Shown in pieces: positions 1-10,385 of a stretch of 53,766 nucleotides of DNA. This DNA comes from JAJFFW01 sp963922595 (GTDB taxonomy: Bacteria; Pseudomonadota; Alphaproteobacteria; Caulobacterales; Parvularculaceae): positions 1 to 53,766 of the forward strand of contig CAWUIM010000018.1 in NCBI GenBank assembly GCA_963922595.1, read 5' to 3'. Both the position numbers and the translations under genes were made by a program. The notes under the pieces were generated by a model. The model worked only from the letters and a program-made list of their open reading frames with translations. It made no database searches and had not been told where the DNA came from. Within the stretch, counting starts at the first letter, position 1. Each line of letters starts with the position of its first letter.

Positions 1-97
1 CGCGCTTGCGCGCCGCGGCAAGGGCGGCGCTGCGCTCCGCCCCGCTGTCAATCTGGCGGGCGGCCGCTCCTGCACTGTCTATCGGACCGTTTGTCAT
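1..97 (-). CDS. Start of an unidentified gene, cut by the window edge
   Basis: An open frame on the minus strand starts with ATG at 97 and runs without a stop to the window edge, giving 32 codons beginning MTNGPIDSAGAAARQIDSG. A GGGAG sequence lies about seven bases before the ATG, a fair ribosome binding site. It begins 66 bases after the flagellin stop, on the same strand, so it may be the next gene of the flagellar group. The visible part is Ala/Arg-rich and probably helical. It is too short to assign a family. Chance is still possible because GC-rich DNA often stays open for 100 bases. Confidence 0.4.
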   Translation of the reverse strand, partial: MTNGPIDSAGAAARQIDSGAERSAALAAARKR

Positions 98-162
98 TAC
101 TGCGCTCCCGCCGCTGTTCGACGCTCATTGTCCAACAGCGGCCAGAAGATCACGCCGTCGCT

Positions 163-990
163 TTACGCGAACAGCGCCAGGATTGCGTTCGGCGCCGCAT
201 TGGCGATCGACAGCGTCTGGATCGAGAGTTGCTGCTGAACCTGCAGCGCCTGAAGACGTGAGCTCTCGCGTGCGAGGTCTGCGTCAACAAGATTGCCGAT
301 CGACACTTCCAGCGTATCGCCGATCCGTGTCAGGAGATCGCCCTGAAGACCGAGCGCCTGGCTGCCGGCGCCGAGGGCGCCAAGGGCGCTTGAGCTGGCG
401 TTGATAGCGTTATCGATCGCCGTCAGTTGCGCCTGCGCATCGCCCACTGAGGCGAGCGGGGTTCCGCCATTATTGATATTGATGATGCCGCCGCCAATGG
501 AAAAGTCCTGTGCGTCGACGGTGATCGTGTCCGTGCCGTCGGTGCCGGCGACGACGGTGAGGTCCGGCGCGCCATTTGCGAGAAGGTTCCGGCCGCCGAT
601 CTCCGCGGAGTCCACAAGGCGCGTGATCTGATCGCGCAGTGAGATGAACTGATCCTGCAACACATCGCGGTCCGCGGCGGAAAGAGACGAGTCGGTCGCC
701 TGGCTGGCCACTGAGCGTAACTCAACGAGGATATCGCTGATCGATTCACCAGCGGCGAGCGCCACGTCCACCGCCGAAGTGGCGATGCGAAGACCTTGCT
801 GAACTGACTCAATCGAGCCCAGTTCCGCGCGCTGGCGTTGCGCCAAGGCAAACAGCGCCGGATTGTCCCGTGCGCTTGACACTTCAAGACCGGTGGAGAC
901 GCGGCGTTGCGTTTCCTGAAGGTCGCCATTGATACGGGTGAGATTTTGAAGCGCGATAAGCGCGCCAGGATTGGTGTTGATGCTAACCAT
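163..990 (-). CDS. Flagellin
   Basis: Structural subunit of the flagellar filament, exported by the flagellar type III apparatus. The 275-aa product is short, like the Caulobacter flagellins, with the conserved N-terminal D0/D1 helix (MVSINTNPGALIALQNL; RVSTGLEVSSARDNPALFALAQ) and C-terminal D0 helix (ESSRLQALQVQQQLSIQTLSIANA), and only a small variable centre. The ATG at 990 is chosen because the D0 helix begins there; an upstream in-frame start at 1044 would add 18 residues unlike any flagellin. A weak AGGGG lies upstream. It follows flbT and flaF on the same strand but is separated from flaF by 274 bases that hold a candidate sigma-54 promoter, so it probably has its own transcript. FlbT acts on flagellin mRNA leaders in Caulobacter. 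No second flagellin copy is visible. Confidence 0.96.
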   Translation of the reverse strand: MVSINTNPGALIALQNLTRINGDLQETQRRVSTGLEVSSARDNPALFALAQRQRAELGSIESVQQGLRIATSAVDVALAAGESISDILVELRSVASQATDSSLSAADRDVLQDQFISLRDQITRLVDSAEIGGRNLLANGAPDLTVVAGTDGTDTITVDAQDFSIGGGIININNGGTPLASVGDAQAQLTAIDNAINASSSALGALGAGSQALGLQGDLLTRIGDTLEVSIGNLVDADLARESSRLQALQVQQQLSIQTLSIANAAPNAILALFA

Positions 991-1177
991 CGTCTTATGC
1001 CCCTTTTGGGTTATTCCGGTGACTTTTTCACCGCGCCCCGACACCGCCTCATGCGCGCGGGACAGGAGAAAGAGAGCAAAAAACGCGCCTGTTTATCTTC
1101 TGTTTACGGATGTTAATCGAGGGCTCTGGAACGCCCGGCCGCCAACGGTTTTTGCATCAAGGATAACAAAAGCCTAA

Positions 1178-1194
1178 CGCACCGATCACGCCAA
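1178..1194 (-). promoter_or_regulatory. Candidate sigma-54 promoter of the flagellin gene
   Basis: Read on the minus strand, 1194 to 1178 is TTGGCGTGATCGGTGCG. It keeps the GG (-24) and GC (-12) pairs with exactly ten bases between them and a TGGC start, as in the consensus TGGCAC-N5-TTGC, but the ACG and TT positions differ. Transcription would start near 1168, giving a leader of about 178 bases before the flagellin ATG. Sigma-54 control of flagellins is known in Caulobacter. The match is partial. Confidence 0.4.
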
Positions 1195-1264
1195 CCGGCA
1201 AATTTCGCTCGGCAAATTCTGCCCTGACGGCAATATCTGCCGCCGCGATTTTCATTGAAATAGC

Positions 1265-1633
1265 TTAATCGTCAGACGCCGGGGCTTTTCCCGAAAGGCC
1301 TTCCATCATCATTCGGTTGACCTCAATAAGAGGTTCAACGGCCTCCTTGTTGCGCATGATCTCGCTGGAATATTTCGACACCCAGTCGCTCAGACTGACG
1401 ATCGACGCGCGGGTTTCTTTCGGCAATCCGTTCTCGTCGCTGCGGCAATCGGAGGCGAGCGCGCCCCAGAGGCGCCGGTTGAAATGAAGGGCTTCGATCA
1501 TGGCCTTCAAGTCCGCGCGGCCTTCTTCCGCGATACGCAACAAGCGCGCGGTCGCTTCGCAAAAGGCGCGGTATTCTGCGTCACGCGGTCCCTGCACATT
1601 TTCAGACGTCTTCTTGTAGGCGTCATGCGACAT
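1265..1633 (-). CDS. flaF: Flagellar biosynthesis regulator FlaF
   Basis: FlaF is a small cytoplasmic protein needed for flagellin synthesis or secretion in alphaproteobacteria. The 122-aa product fits the family (about 110-125 aa), with the typical N-terminal Y-x3-ARLL-like helix (EYRAFCEATARLLRIAEE) and the central block ALHFNRRLWGALASDC followed by LPKETRASIVSLSDWV. Its ATG lies inside the 3' end of flbT (11-base overlap), which indicates translational coupling. The order flbT-flaF-flagellin is characteristic of the Caulobacterales and relatives. The C-terminus (KAPASDD) is unremarkable. Confidence 0.93.
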   Translation of the reverse strand: MSHDAYKKTSENVQGPRDAEYRAFCEATARLLRIAEEGRADLKAMIEALHFNRRLWGALASDCRSDENGLPKETRASIVSLSDWVSKYSSEIMRNKEAVEPLIEVNRMMMEGLSGKAPASDD

Positions 1634-2018
1634 CGGGCAACCTCGTTTTTTCGAATTCCATCAGCGCCCGGCACAGCGACAACGCTTTATAGTGCTGGCC
1701 GTTGGCGACTTTCGCGCCGATCTTTGCGCATAATTGCAAAGCGTCGATATCGGTAACGGCGCCGGCGAATTCCTGGAGGCGCCGCTCAAATTCTGCAAAA
1801 TGCATCTGGGTTTCGCCCTGATCCATGATCATCATCATGACGGGCAAATAGATGCGCGCAGCGGGCGTCACCGCGTCTTCCGGGTGCATGATATCGCTTT
1901 CGCGAAGCAGGTTTGCGTGATTTTCGATGGAAAGCGTCGCGCGCCGGTCGCCGTTGGTGACGACCGCCCCGTTTATCACCGCTTTTTCATGCGGCTTAAG
2001 CGTTAACTTCAGCGCCAT
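1623..2018 (-). CDS. flbT: Flagellar biosynthesis repressor FlbT
   Basis: FlbT is a post-transcriptional regulator that binds the 5' leader of flagellin mRNA and destabilises it until the hook is complete (known from Caulobacter). The 131-aa product has the family features: N-terminal LKLTLKPHEKAVINGAVV, then NGDRRATLSIENHANLLRE, then DIMHPEDAVTPAARIYLPVMMMIMD, and a C-terminal helix with YKALSLCRALMEFE. Start ATG at 2018 with GGGAGG about eight bases upstream. It is the first gene of the minus-strand group and overlaps flaF. The 103 bases between it and the divergent oxygenase must hold both promoters. TTAA half-sites occur there, but their spacing does not fit a CtrA box. Confidence 0.95.
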   Translation of the reverse strand: MALKLTLKPHEKAVINGAVVTNGDRRATLSIENHANLLRESDIMHPEDAVTPAARIYLPVMMMIMDQGETQMHFAEFERRLQEFAGAVTDIDALQLCAKIGAKVANGQHYKALSLCRALMEFEKTRLPDVA

Positions 2019-2121
2019 TACGCCGCCTCCCGCAAGAATTGCGCGTCCAGACAGAGAAGGATAGACAGGTGGGGTTAACGAATTTTATTCAGCTTAACCA
2101 AAAGGCCCGAACGCGCATCCG

Positions 2122-3066
2122 ATGACCCTCGCCCTTACTCACGTTCCAGAGCTTTCTCTTAACGATTTCACCGCCGGTTCCGCCGACGCGCGCGCCGGGT
2201 TCGTTCGCGATCTGATGGTCGGCTTTCAGCATTTCGGCTTTATCATCCTGAAAGATCACGGCGTTTCCACCGATCTCCTGCAAGACGCCTATAAGATGGC
2301 GGCGGCTTTTTTCGCGCTGCCGGAGAAAGAAAAGCTCGCCTATAACGCCGGACCCGACGGTCAGCGCGGATATACGCCTTTCGGACGCGAGCATGCGAAG
2401 GATTCTGCGACGCCCGACTTGAAGGAATTTTGGCATGTGGGCCGCGAGTTCGCAGCGTCGTCCCCGCTCGCAAAAATCTATCCGCCCAATGTCTGGCCTC
2501 AGACGCCTGTTGAGTTCAAAGCAATTTTTTCCAGACTCTACAATGAATTAGAAGAAGCCGGTCACACGATGCTGGAGGCGTTGGCGCCGTCGCTCGATGT
2601 GCCTGCGGACTATTTCAGGCAGATGGCCACGGACGGCAATTCGATCCTGCGTCTATTACATTACCCGCCCATCGCCGACGACGCCGATCCTAACGCAATC
2701 CGCGCCGCCGCCCATGAAGACATTAACCTGATCACGATCCTCGTGGCCGCCAACGGCGCCGGCCTTGAACTTCTTGACCGCGACGGTACGTGGCTGCCTG
2801 TTGAAACGGCCCCTGAAAACCTCATTGTCGACGCTGGCGACATGCTGGCGCGCATCACAAACAACGTGATTCCGGCGACGACCCACCGCGTGGTCAATCC
2901 GTCAGGCCCGAACGTTTCGCGCTATTCAATGCCGTTCTTTATGCACCCGCACACCGACGCCGTCCTGAGCTGCATCGAAAGCTGTAAAGGCGACGGCGCA
3001 AAATATCCGCCCATCACCGCTGGCGAATTTCTTGACCAGCGACTGAAAGAAATCGGCCTCGCGTAG
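2122..3066 (+). CDS. 2-oxoglutarate/Fe(II) oxygenase of the isopenicillin N synthase-like family
   Basis: A 314-aa soluble non-haem iron oxygenase. The DIOX_N part (about residues 8-120) has FVRDLMVGFQHFGFIILKDHG and the family motif QRGYTPFGRE. The catalytic jelly-roll carries the iron triad H198-x-D200 (AAHEDINLI) and H255 (ATTHRVVNP), with R267-x-S269 in position to bind the 2-oxoglutarate carboxylate. The family in bacteria includes ethylene-forming-like and GA20-oxidase-like enzymes; the substrate cannot be read from the sequence. It is divergent from flbT and converges on the metalloprotease gene with only three bases between the two stop codons, so it stands alone transcriptionally. 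Confidence 0.9.
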   Translation: MTLALTHVPELSLNDFTAGSADARAGFVRDLMVGFQHFGFIILKDHGVSTDLLQDAYKMAAAFFALPEKEKLAYNAGPDGQRGYTPFGREHAKDSATPDLKEFWHVGREFAASSPLAKIYPPNVWPQTPVEFKAIFSRLYNELEEAGHTMLEALAPSLDVPADYFRQMATDGNSILRLLHYPPIADDADPNAIRAAAHEDINLITILVAANGAGLELLDRDGTWLPVETAPENLIVDAGDMLARITNNVIPATTHRVVNPSGPNVSRYSMPFFMHPHTDAVLSCIESCKGDGAKYPPITAGEFLDQRLKEIGLA

Positions 3067-3069
3067 TTT

Positions 3070-5616
3070 TCACCGCACGAGACTGTCGCAGAACCAGCAC
3101 GTCTCCATCACACCTTCGTCGCCAATGGGACTCCCCGGCGGCGTTTGCGGCGCTTCGATCGTCGCCTCGCGGGCGAGCGCGCTGCGGTTGAGATGTGCGT
3201 TAATGCGCGACAAGAGCCACGCCTTGTGTTCACCGCCTGCCGTCTCGCGCGGCAACAGGCTCGGACGCAGTTTCGATCGCAGCGCCGTTAATTTTGCGTC
3301 GGCATGAGCCCTTGCGGCGGGCGATGCGTTTTCATTCATCGACAAGGCGATCAGCTCAGAGACAAAACGCGCCTGCACGATATCTGCGATGGCGCGATGG
3401 CGCGGCGCGCCCACAGGCGCGAATATTTTGGTTTCCAATGCGTCGAGCATTTCTGGCAAACCAAGCGATGACGGATTGCGCCGCTCCAACGCCACGAGAC
3501 GCGCGACGCGATCGGGGTGTAAGAGCGCCGACAATGTCGCGCCCGCCGCGGTGTCCGCCGCCGCGAGCGTGTCGAACAACGGCGCCGCTTTTTCATCAAA
3601 CGTCTCGCCGCCGCCGAGACTGTTGAACCCGCCCAATTCCGGCGTCAGCCTGTTCAATACAGCTTCGGGCAAATCAAGCGCCGCCGGATCAAGCGTTGCG
3701 ATCAACGCTTGCAATGCAGCGCGCTGGCGTTCCGGCGCAACCGGTTTCGCAACGCCTGACCCATCGCCCTTAACGCCATAACCGAACTCGACGCCGCCGA
3801 TCATCTTCGCCGCCGCGGCGACCTGATAGCGATGATAGAGATAGATCGGCACAATGACCTTCCTGAGATCGGAGACCGGTTGCCCCTCACGCAAGGAGCG
3901 AACGCCGAAATTACGCAGGGCGATCTCCCGCACGCGCATGGTTTCGATCAACGTCGCAACAGGATCGCCGCCATTGTCCCAAACCGCGCCATAAGGGTGA
4001 CCGGTTCCGACCGACCGCGCTTCGCGGTCGCCGACAAAACGCAACCCCGCTGCGGCGCCTTCCGCCACGATCTTTTCAAGTTCCGCCGCTTCATCGGCGT
4101 CCTCTGGAAATTGCGCGTAAAGCCACTTCGCCGCATGGCGATCCCAGGCGCCGACACCAATCCCATATGCTGTTGAAAAATCAAGACCGCCCTCTTCGGT
4201 CGGCCGCACATAGGGCGCGGGATAATCCATCACCGACGCGCGATCATTTGAGCTAGCCGCAAAATTGTGCGCGAAGCCGAGCGTGTGACCCACTTCGTGC
4301 GCCGACAATTGACGGATACGCGCGAGCGCAATCTGCACCGGATCATCGTCGGCGCCCGTTCCTGATTTTTCAGCGCCGGCGAGCCCTTCAAAAATCATGC
4401 GGTCCTGGCGCACGCGTTGCGAGCCGAGGATCACATTTGCTTTCAACATCTCGCCAGTGCGCGGATCGGAAACGCCGCCGCCATAGGACCATCCGCGCGT
4501 TTGTCGATGCGTCCACTGAATCATATTGTAACGAATGTCGAACGGATGCGCGCCTTCGGGAAGCAATTCCACACGGTACGCATCTTCAAAGCCGGCCGCT
4601 TCAAAGGCATCGGCCCACCATGATGCGCCTTCGATCAATGCATCGCGAATTTCTTCCGGCGCCCCCGGGTCCACATAAAAAATGATGGGCTCATTTACCG
4701 GTCCGGAAGCAACGGACGGATCTTCGCGCTCCAGTCGGAAACGCCGCGCGTATCGTTGAATGATCGGCGCATCGAGAGGCGCGGAAAAATCATAATGCGC
4801 AACCTCGATGCCGCCCGTTCGCGGATCGAATGGACGCGAGACAAAACCCTCTTCGGGCAGCCGCACAAAGGAGTGATGCTGCACTAGCGTAACGGCGCGG
4901 CCGTCCGCCGCCGTCGCCCCAACCTCAGATCCCGGTTTCGCGCTTGTGAGCGTCAAAAACGCATCGAGTTCCACATTATCAGGAAATGCAAACGCAGCGC
5001 GCGTTTCCGGCATCGATCGGTCGGCCGCAATCGCGAAATCGCCGCCCTTCGGATGACGCTTGATTGATGCGACGACGCCTAAGTGATCGCGCGTCAGGAA
5101 ACTCGACAGATCAACAAGCGCGGATCCGTCTTCCGCCGTTTCCAGAATATCGCCAGCCCACAAAAACGAACGCGCGAACGATTCGCGCACCGCCCGCTTT
5201 TCAAGATCGCGATCGGCGCTCGCGCGATACCGCCAGTTTTCCTGTTCCGCGATCATCTTTTCGCCAACGCGCCGGAACGCGACGATCACACCTGAATCGA
5301 ACGCCCCGCGATCAAGACCGATCGGGTTTGATCCGAGCCCCGCGGTCAAACCCGTGGCGTAAATGAATCGCAATGCGACGCCGTCATCATCAGGTTCGGG
5401 GAATGCAGCGAGCACTTTGCCGCGTGCATCATCAACATAAATATCGAAAAAGCCCGCCTTGCGCGTTGCGCCCTCCACCGCCTCTCCGGAAAAGACCGCC
5501 GGCGTCTTTGCAGTCGATTCATTCGCCGACGAAGCGCTGTCGCTCTCCTTTTCGCCACCGCCGCATGCTGCGAGCGCCGTCATCGACGCCATAAGGATTA
5601 TCTTGAAGAGTTTCAT
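3070..5616 (-). CDS. Zinc-dependent metalloprotease lipoprotein (DUF5117/DUF4953 type)
   Basis: An 848-aa envelope protein. The N-terminus is a lipoprotein signal with lipobox LAAC (Cys18), followed by a low-complexity linker. A DUF5117-like part contains SFLWAGDILETAEDG and later MIAEQENWRYRA. The catalytic zinc site is H440-E-x-x-H444 with H450 (AHEVGHTLGFAHNF), then the Met-turn-like block ASVMDYPAPYV, as in metzincin-like proteases. A helical DUF4953-like region follows (LRNFGVRSLREGQPVSDLRKV, IYLYHRYQVAAAAKMIGG). Length fits the family (about 800-900 aa). The substrate is unknown. The C-terminus ends in a C-x-x-C pair (ETCWFCDSLVR). The next gene upstream on the same strand is a small lipoprotein only 44 bases away, so the two may be cotranscribed. 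Confidence 0.92.
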   Translation of the reverse strand: MKLFKIILMASMTALAACGGGEKESDSASSANESTAKTPAVFSGEAVEGATRKAGFFDIYVDDARGKVLAAFPEPDDDGVALRFIYATGLTAGLGSNPIGLDRGAFDSGVIVAFRRVGEKMIAEQENWRYRASADRDLEKRAVRESFARSFLWAGDILETAEDGSALVDLSSFLTRDHLGVVASIKRHPKGGDFAIAADRSMPETRAAFAFPDNVELDAFLTLTSAKPGSEVGATAADGRAVTLVQHHSFVRLPEEGFVSRPFDPRTGGIEVAHYDFSAPLDAPIIQRYARRFRLEREDPSVASGPVNEPIIFYVDPGAPEEIRDALIEGASWWADAFEAAGFEDAYRVELLPEGAHPFDIRYNMIQWTHRQTRGWSYGGGVSDPRTGEMLKANVILGSQRVRQDRMIFEGLAGAEKSGTGADDDPVQIALARIRQLSAHEVGHTLGFAHNFAASSNDRASVMDYPAPYVRPTEEGGLDFSTAYGIGVGAWDRHAAKWLYAQFPEDADEAAELEKIVAEGAAAGLRFVGDREARSVGTGHPYGAVWDNGGDPVATLIETMRVREIALRNFGVRSLREGQPVSDLRKVIVPIYLYHRYQVAAAAKMIGGVEFGYGVKGDGSGVAKPVAPERQRAALQALIATLDPAALDLPEAVLNRLTPELGGFNSLGGGETFDEKAAPLFDTLAAADTAAGATLSALLHPDRVARLVALERRNPSSLGLPEMLDALETKIFAPVGAPRHRAIADIVQARFVSELIALSMNENASPAARAHADAKLTALRSKLRPSLLPRETAGGEHKAWLLSRINAHLNRSALAREATIEAPQTPPGSPIGDEGVMETCWFCDSLVR

Positions 5617-5660
5617 ACAACAGCCTCATTAGGTTTTAAGATTTTGATTCGCGTCGCCGC

Positions 5661-5960
5661 CTAGTTTCGATCAACCGGCAAGCATTCGGCGTAGATGGGA
5701 TTGCCGACAACCTGGCGTGCTTTCCACGCCTCGGCGGCGTCGAGACATTCCCCTTCAGTGAAATAGAAGCCGATTATTTCAGGATCGCCGGTTGGGTCGG
5801 GCCGTAAATATCCGGTGGCGGACCATGCGGGCTCGTCGCTCGCGCGCTTAACACCGATTGTTTCGCACGCCGTCAATCCAACCCCGATGCATAATGTGAC
5901 GACTGCGCGTCGTGACACCGACGCATGTTTTCCGATTAATCGCACGAAACCGCTCCCCAT
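5661..5960 (-). CDS. Small putative lipoprotein of unknown function
   Basis: A 99-aa product with a basic N-terminus (SVSRRAVV), a hydrophobic stretch and a lipobox ending GLTAC (Cys32), so it is probably lipidated. The mature part of about 68 residues holds SATGYLRPDPTGDP and GECLDAAEAWKARQ, with two cysteines that could form a disulfide. I do not recognise the family. ATG at 5960 is preceded by AGAAGAG, rather close; a TTG at 6014 in frame would add 18 residues but has no better context and runs towards the terminator at 6026. It lies just upstream of the metalloprotease gene on the same strand. Confidence 0.6.
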   Translation of the reverse strand: MGSGFVRLIGKHASVSRRAVVTLCIGVGLTACETIGVKRASDEPAWSATGYLRPDPTGDPEIIGFYFTEGECLDAAEAWKARQVVGNPIYAECLPVDRN

Positions 5961-6020
5961 CTCTTCTGCGTCGAAGTTTGCCAGAAACAGTGCGAAGCGA
6001 CAAACGGGGCGCAAAATGCA

Positions 6021-6049
6021 AAAAACCCGGCCGAAAAGGCCGGGTTTTT
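6021..6049. terminator. Bidirectional Rho-independent terminator
   Basis: A perfect 7-bp stem CCCGGCC/GGCCGGG (6026-6032 with 6038-6044) and loop GAAAA is flanked by A5 on the left and T5 on the right, so it can end transcription on either strand. Its main role is probably to end the minus-strand transcript of the histone-like gene, whose stop is 61 bases before it. Confidence 0.85.
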
Positions 6050-6109
6050 GGTTTTCTTGTAAGATGTACGCTCAATATCGAGCCTCTTGGGCCGTAGAGC
6101 GCGCGATCT

Positions 6110-6517
6110 TTAGCGGCGTTTTGCTGTTTTCCGCTTCGCAGTCTTGCGTTTGGCTGTTTTGCGCTTCGCAGTTTTGCGTTTTGTCGCTTTTTTCTTAGTG
6201 GTTTTGCGCTTGGTCGCTTTTTTCTTGGTCGCTTTGCGCTTGGTAGCCTTCTTTTTCGTGGCTTTCTTCGCGGTTTTACGCTTTGTGGCTTTTTTCTTCG
6301 TGGTTTTGCGCTTAGTCGCTTTTTTCTTCGTCGCTTTGCGCTTCACAGCTTTCTTTTTCGTCGCCTTCTTCTTCGTCGACTTACGCTTCACGGCTTTCTT
6401 TTTCGTCGTTTTGCGCTTTGTCGCCGTCGATTTACGCTTCGTTGCTGTTTTTTTCGTCTTACGTTTCGCCGCCTTTTTGGCAGCTTTTCTTTTTGTCGTT
6501 TTGCGTTTAACCGCCAT
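6110..6517 (-). CDS. Histone H1-like Lys/Thr/Ala/Arg repeat protein
   Basis: A 135-aa protein made almost only of K, R, T, A and S in short repeats such as TKKKATKRK and, at the end, KTAKRK. No acidic and no bulky hydrophobic residue is present after the first residues. Such proteins resemble the C-terminal tail of eukaryotic histone H1, chlamydial Hc proteins and AlgP. They bind DNA without sequence preference and may compact the nucleoid. GGAGG seven bases before ATG 6517 is a near-ideal ribosome binding site, and a terminator follows, so expression is well supported. The region is strongly purine/pyrimidine skewed. It is next to ssb and uvrA, but a DNA-repair link is inference only. Repeat number is likely to vary between strains. 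Confidence 0.88.
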   Translation of the reverse strand: MAVKRKTTKRKAAKKAAKRKTKKTATKRKSTATKRKTTKKKAVKRKSTKKKATKKKAVKRKATKKKATKRKTTKKKATKRKTAKKATKKKATKRKATKKKATKRKTTKKKATKRKTAKRKTAKRKTAKRKTAKRR

Positions 6518-6628
6518 GGGTTTACCTCCGAAAGTTTATTCGAGTATCAACCCATAAATCAATTTGCTAAAAAAGTATTGTACAACGCGCGCACGAAGCA
6601 TCCGCACAAGCACTTTTTTGAGCTTTAT

Positions 6629-6752
6629 ACGCATTTTTTTCGTTTTCACGCATTTTTTGTAACATCAAAAACACAATTTCAGCCGTGTTTTTGATTCGTA
6701 TGTTCGTTTTTTTTGTTTTTTGAGTCGTTTTTCGAATCAAAAACGACTCAAA
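6629..6752. repeat. AT-rich intergenic stretch with two perfect inverted repeats
   Basis: Between ssb and the histone-like gene the DNA turns abruptly AT-rich. It holds two copies of ACGCATTTTTT and two strong hairpins: an 11-bp perfect stem (6664-6674 with 6685-6695, ten-base loop) and a 14-bp perfect stem (6719-6732 with 6739-6752, six-base loop CGAATC). Both stems share the string TCAAAAAC. The second hairpin begins eight bases after the ssb stop and may protect or end that transcript. On the minus strand, however, it is followed by A's and not T's, so it is not a classical terminator. Confidence 0.75.
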
Positions 6753-6760
6753 CAAACATT

Positions 6761-7213
6761 TTAAAACGGAATATCATCGTCAAGTTCGAACGATTGACCG
6801 CCTTGATCGGGAATTGCACCGCCTGATGAACTTCCATAGTCAGACATTCCGCCGCCGTCGCGTCGTCCATCAAGCATCGTAAGCGTTCCGCCGTACCCTT
6901 GCAGCACAACTTCGGTTGAATAACGGTCTTGTCCGTTTTGATCTTGCCATTTGCGCGTTTGCAATTGCCCTTCGACGTAAACTTTCGATCCCTTTTTAAG
7001 ATATTGCTCTGCAATGCGCGCCAAACCTTCGCTGAAAACAACAACGCGATGCCATTCCGTTTTTTCGCGACGTTCGCCGGTGTTTCTGTCTTTCCACGTT
7101 TCTGATGTCGCGATGCTTAAGTTCGCGATGGGGCGACCGTCTTTCGTTTGACGAATTTCCGGATCTTTGCCGAGATTACCGATAAGAATGACTTTGTTGA
7201 CGCTGCCGGCCAT
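6761..7213 (-). CDS. ssb: Single-stranded DNA-binding protein
   Basis: SSB binds and protects single-stranded DNA in replication, recombination and repair and recruits partners through its tail. The 150-aa product has the OB fold (residues 1-110: SVNKVILIGNLGKDPEIR, then TEWHRVVVF and YVEGQLQTRKW), a Gly/Ser-rich linker, and the diagnostic acidic tail DDDIPF. Length is normal. ATG at 7213 has AGGAG upstream. It is divergent from uvrA; the shared intergenic region holds an SOS box and a DnaA box, so damage-inducible and possibly replication-linked expression is likely. The ssb/uvrA divergent pair is widely conserved. Confidence 0.98.
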   Translation of the reverse strand: MAGSVNKVILIGNLGKDPEIRQTKDGRPIANLSIATSETWKDRNTGERREKTEWHRVVVFSEGLARIAEQYLKKGSKVYVEGQLQTRKWQDQNGQDRYSTEVVLQGYGGTLTMLDGRRDGGGMSDYGSSSGGAIPDQGGQSFELDDDIPF

Positions 7214-7279
7214 GAGATTCTCCTGAAATTGTGCCTTTTATTGTGCATGACGCAGATTCGAACGGCGCTCAACGCCGCG

Positions 7280-7288
7280 TTATCCACA
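7280..7288 (+). promoter_or_regulatory. Perfect DnaA box TTATCCACA
   Basis: The nonamer TTATCCACA is identical to the high-affinity DnaA-binding consensus. It lies between the divergent starts of ssb and uvrA, seven bases from the SOS box. DnaA may act here as a transcription factor for ssb or uvrA. A single nonamer does occur by chance, so binding is inference. Confidence 0.55.
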
Positions 7289-7294
7289 ACAAAT

Positions 7295-7309
7295 GTTCAC
7301 AGCCTGTTC
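7295..7309 (+). promoter_or_regulatory. LexA (SOS) box, alphaproteobacterial type
   Basis: GTTC-N7-GTTC (GTTCACAGCCTGTTC) matches the direct-repeat LexA operator known for alphaproteobacteria. It lies 71 bases before the uvrA ATG, at the expected -35 position of a promoter whose -10 may be TATATA at 7327-7332, and 81 bases before the ssb start on the other strand. Both genes are standard SOS members. Confidence 0.85.
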
Positions 7310-7380
7310 TTTCTGTCAACGCGCTGTATATAAGAGCGGCCGCTCGCATCCGGCTTTTCCAATCTACCGTATGAGACACC

Positions 7381-10296
<2,916 letters not shown>

Positions 10297-10332
10297 GGCG
10301 CGTCTTGTTAGAACAGTACTGTCTTCAGACAC

Positions 10333-10363
10333 AAAAAAGCCGCCCGACTCTCGCCAGGCGGCT
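10333..10363 (-). terminator. Rho-independent terminator of popZ
   Basis: The stem AGCCGCC/GGCGGCT (10338-10344 with 10357-10363), followed on the minus strand by six T's, lies 23 bases after the popZ stop. It sits between two converging genes. It lacks a T run on the plus strand, so it mainly ends popZ. Confidence 0.7.
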
Positions 10364-10385
10364 CTTAAAATTCTGAACGACGGAC

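Noticed and set aside
2074..2099. TTAA pair between flbT and the oxygenase as a CtrA box
   Set aside because: The half-sites are 15 bases apart, which does not match N7.
6144..6557. Plus-strand frame with Leu/Val/Phe repeats opposite the histone-like gene
   Set aside because: It is the antisense reading of the AAG-rich repeat gene; the minus-strand gene has the ribosome binding site and terminator.
6719..6752. The 14-bp hairpin as a classical ssb terminator
   Set aside because: On the minus strand the stem is followed by A's, not by a U run.
6567..6755. Short Lys/Asn-rich minus-strand frame between ssb and the histone-like gene
   Set aside because: Composition follows from AT-rich hairpin DNA; it overlaps both hairpins and has no ribosome binding site.
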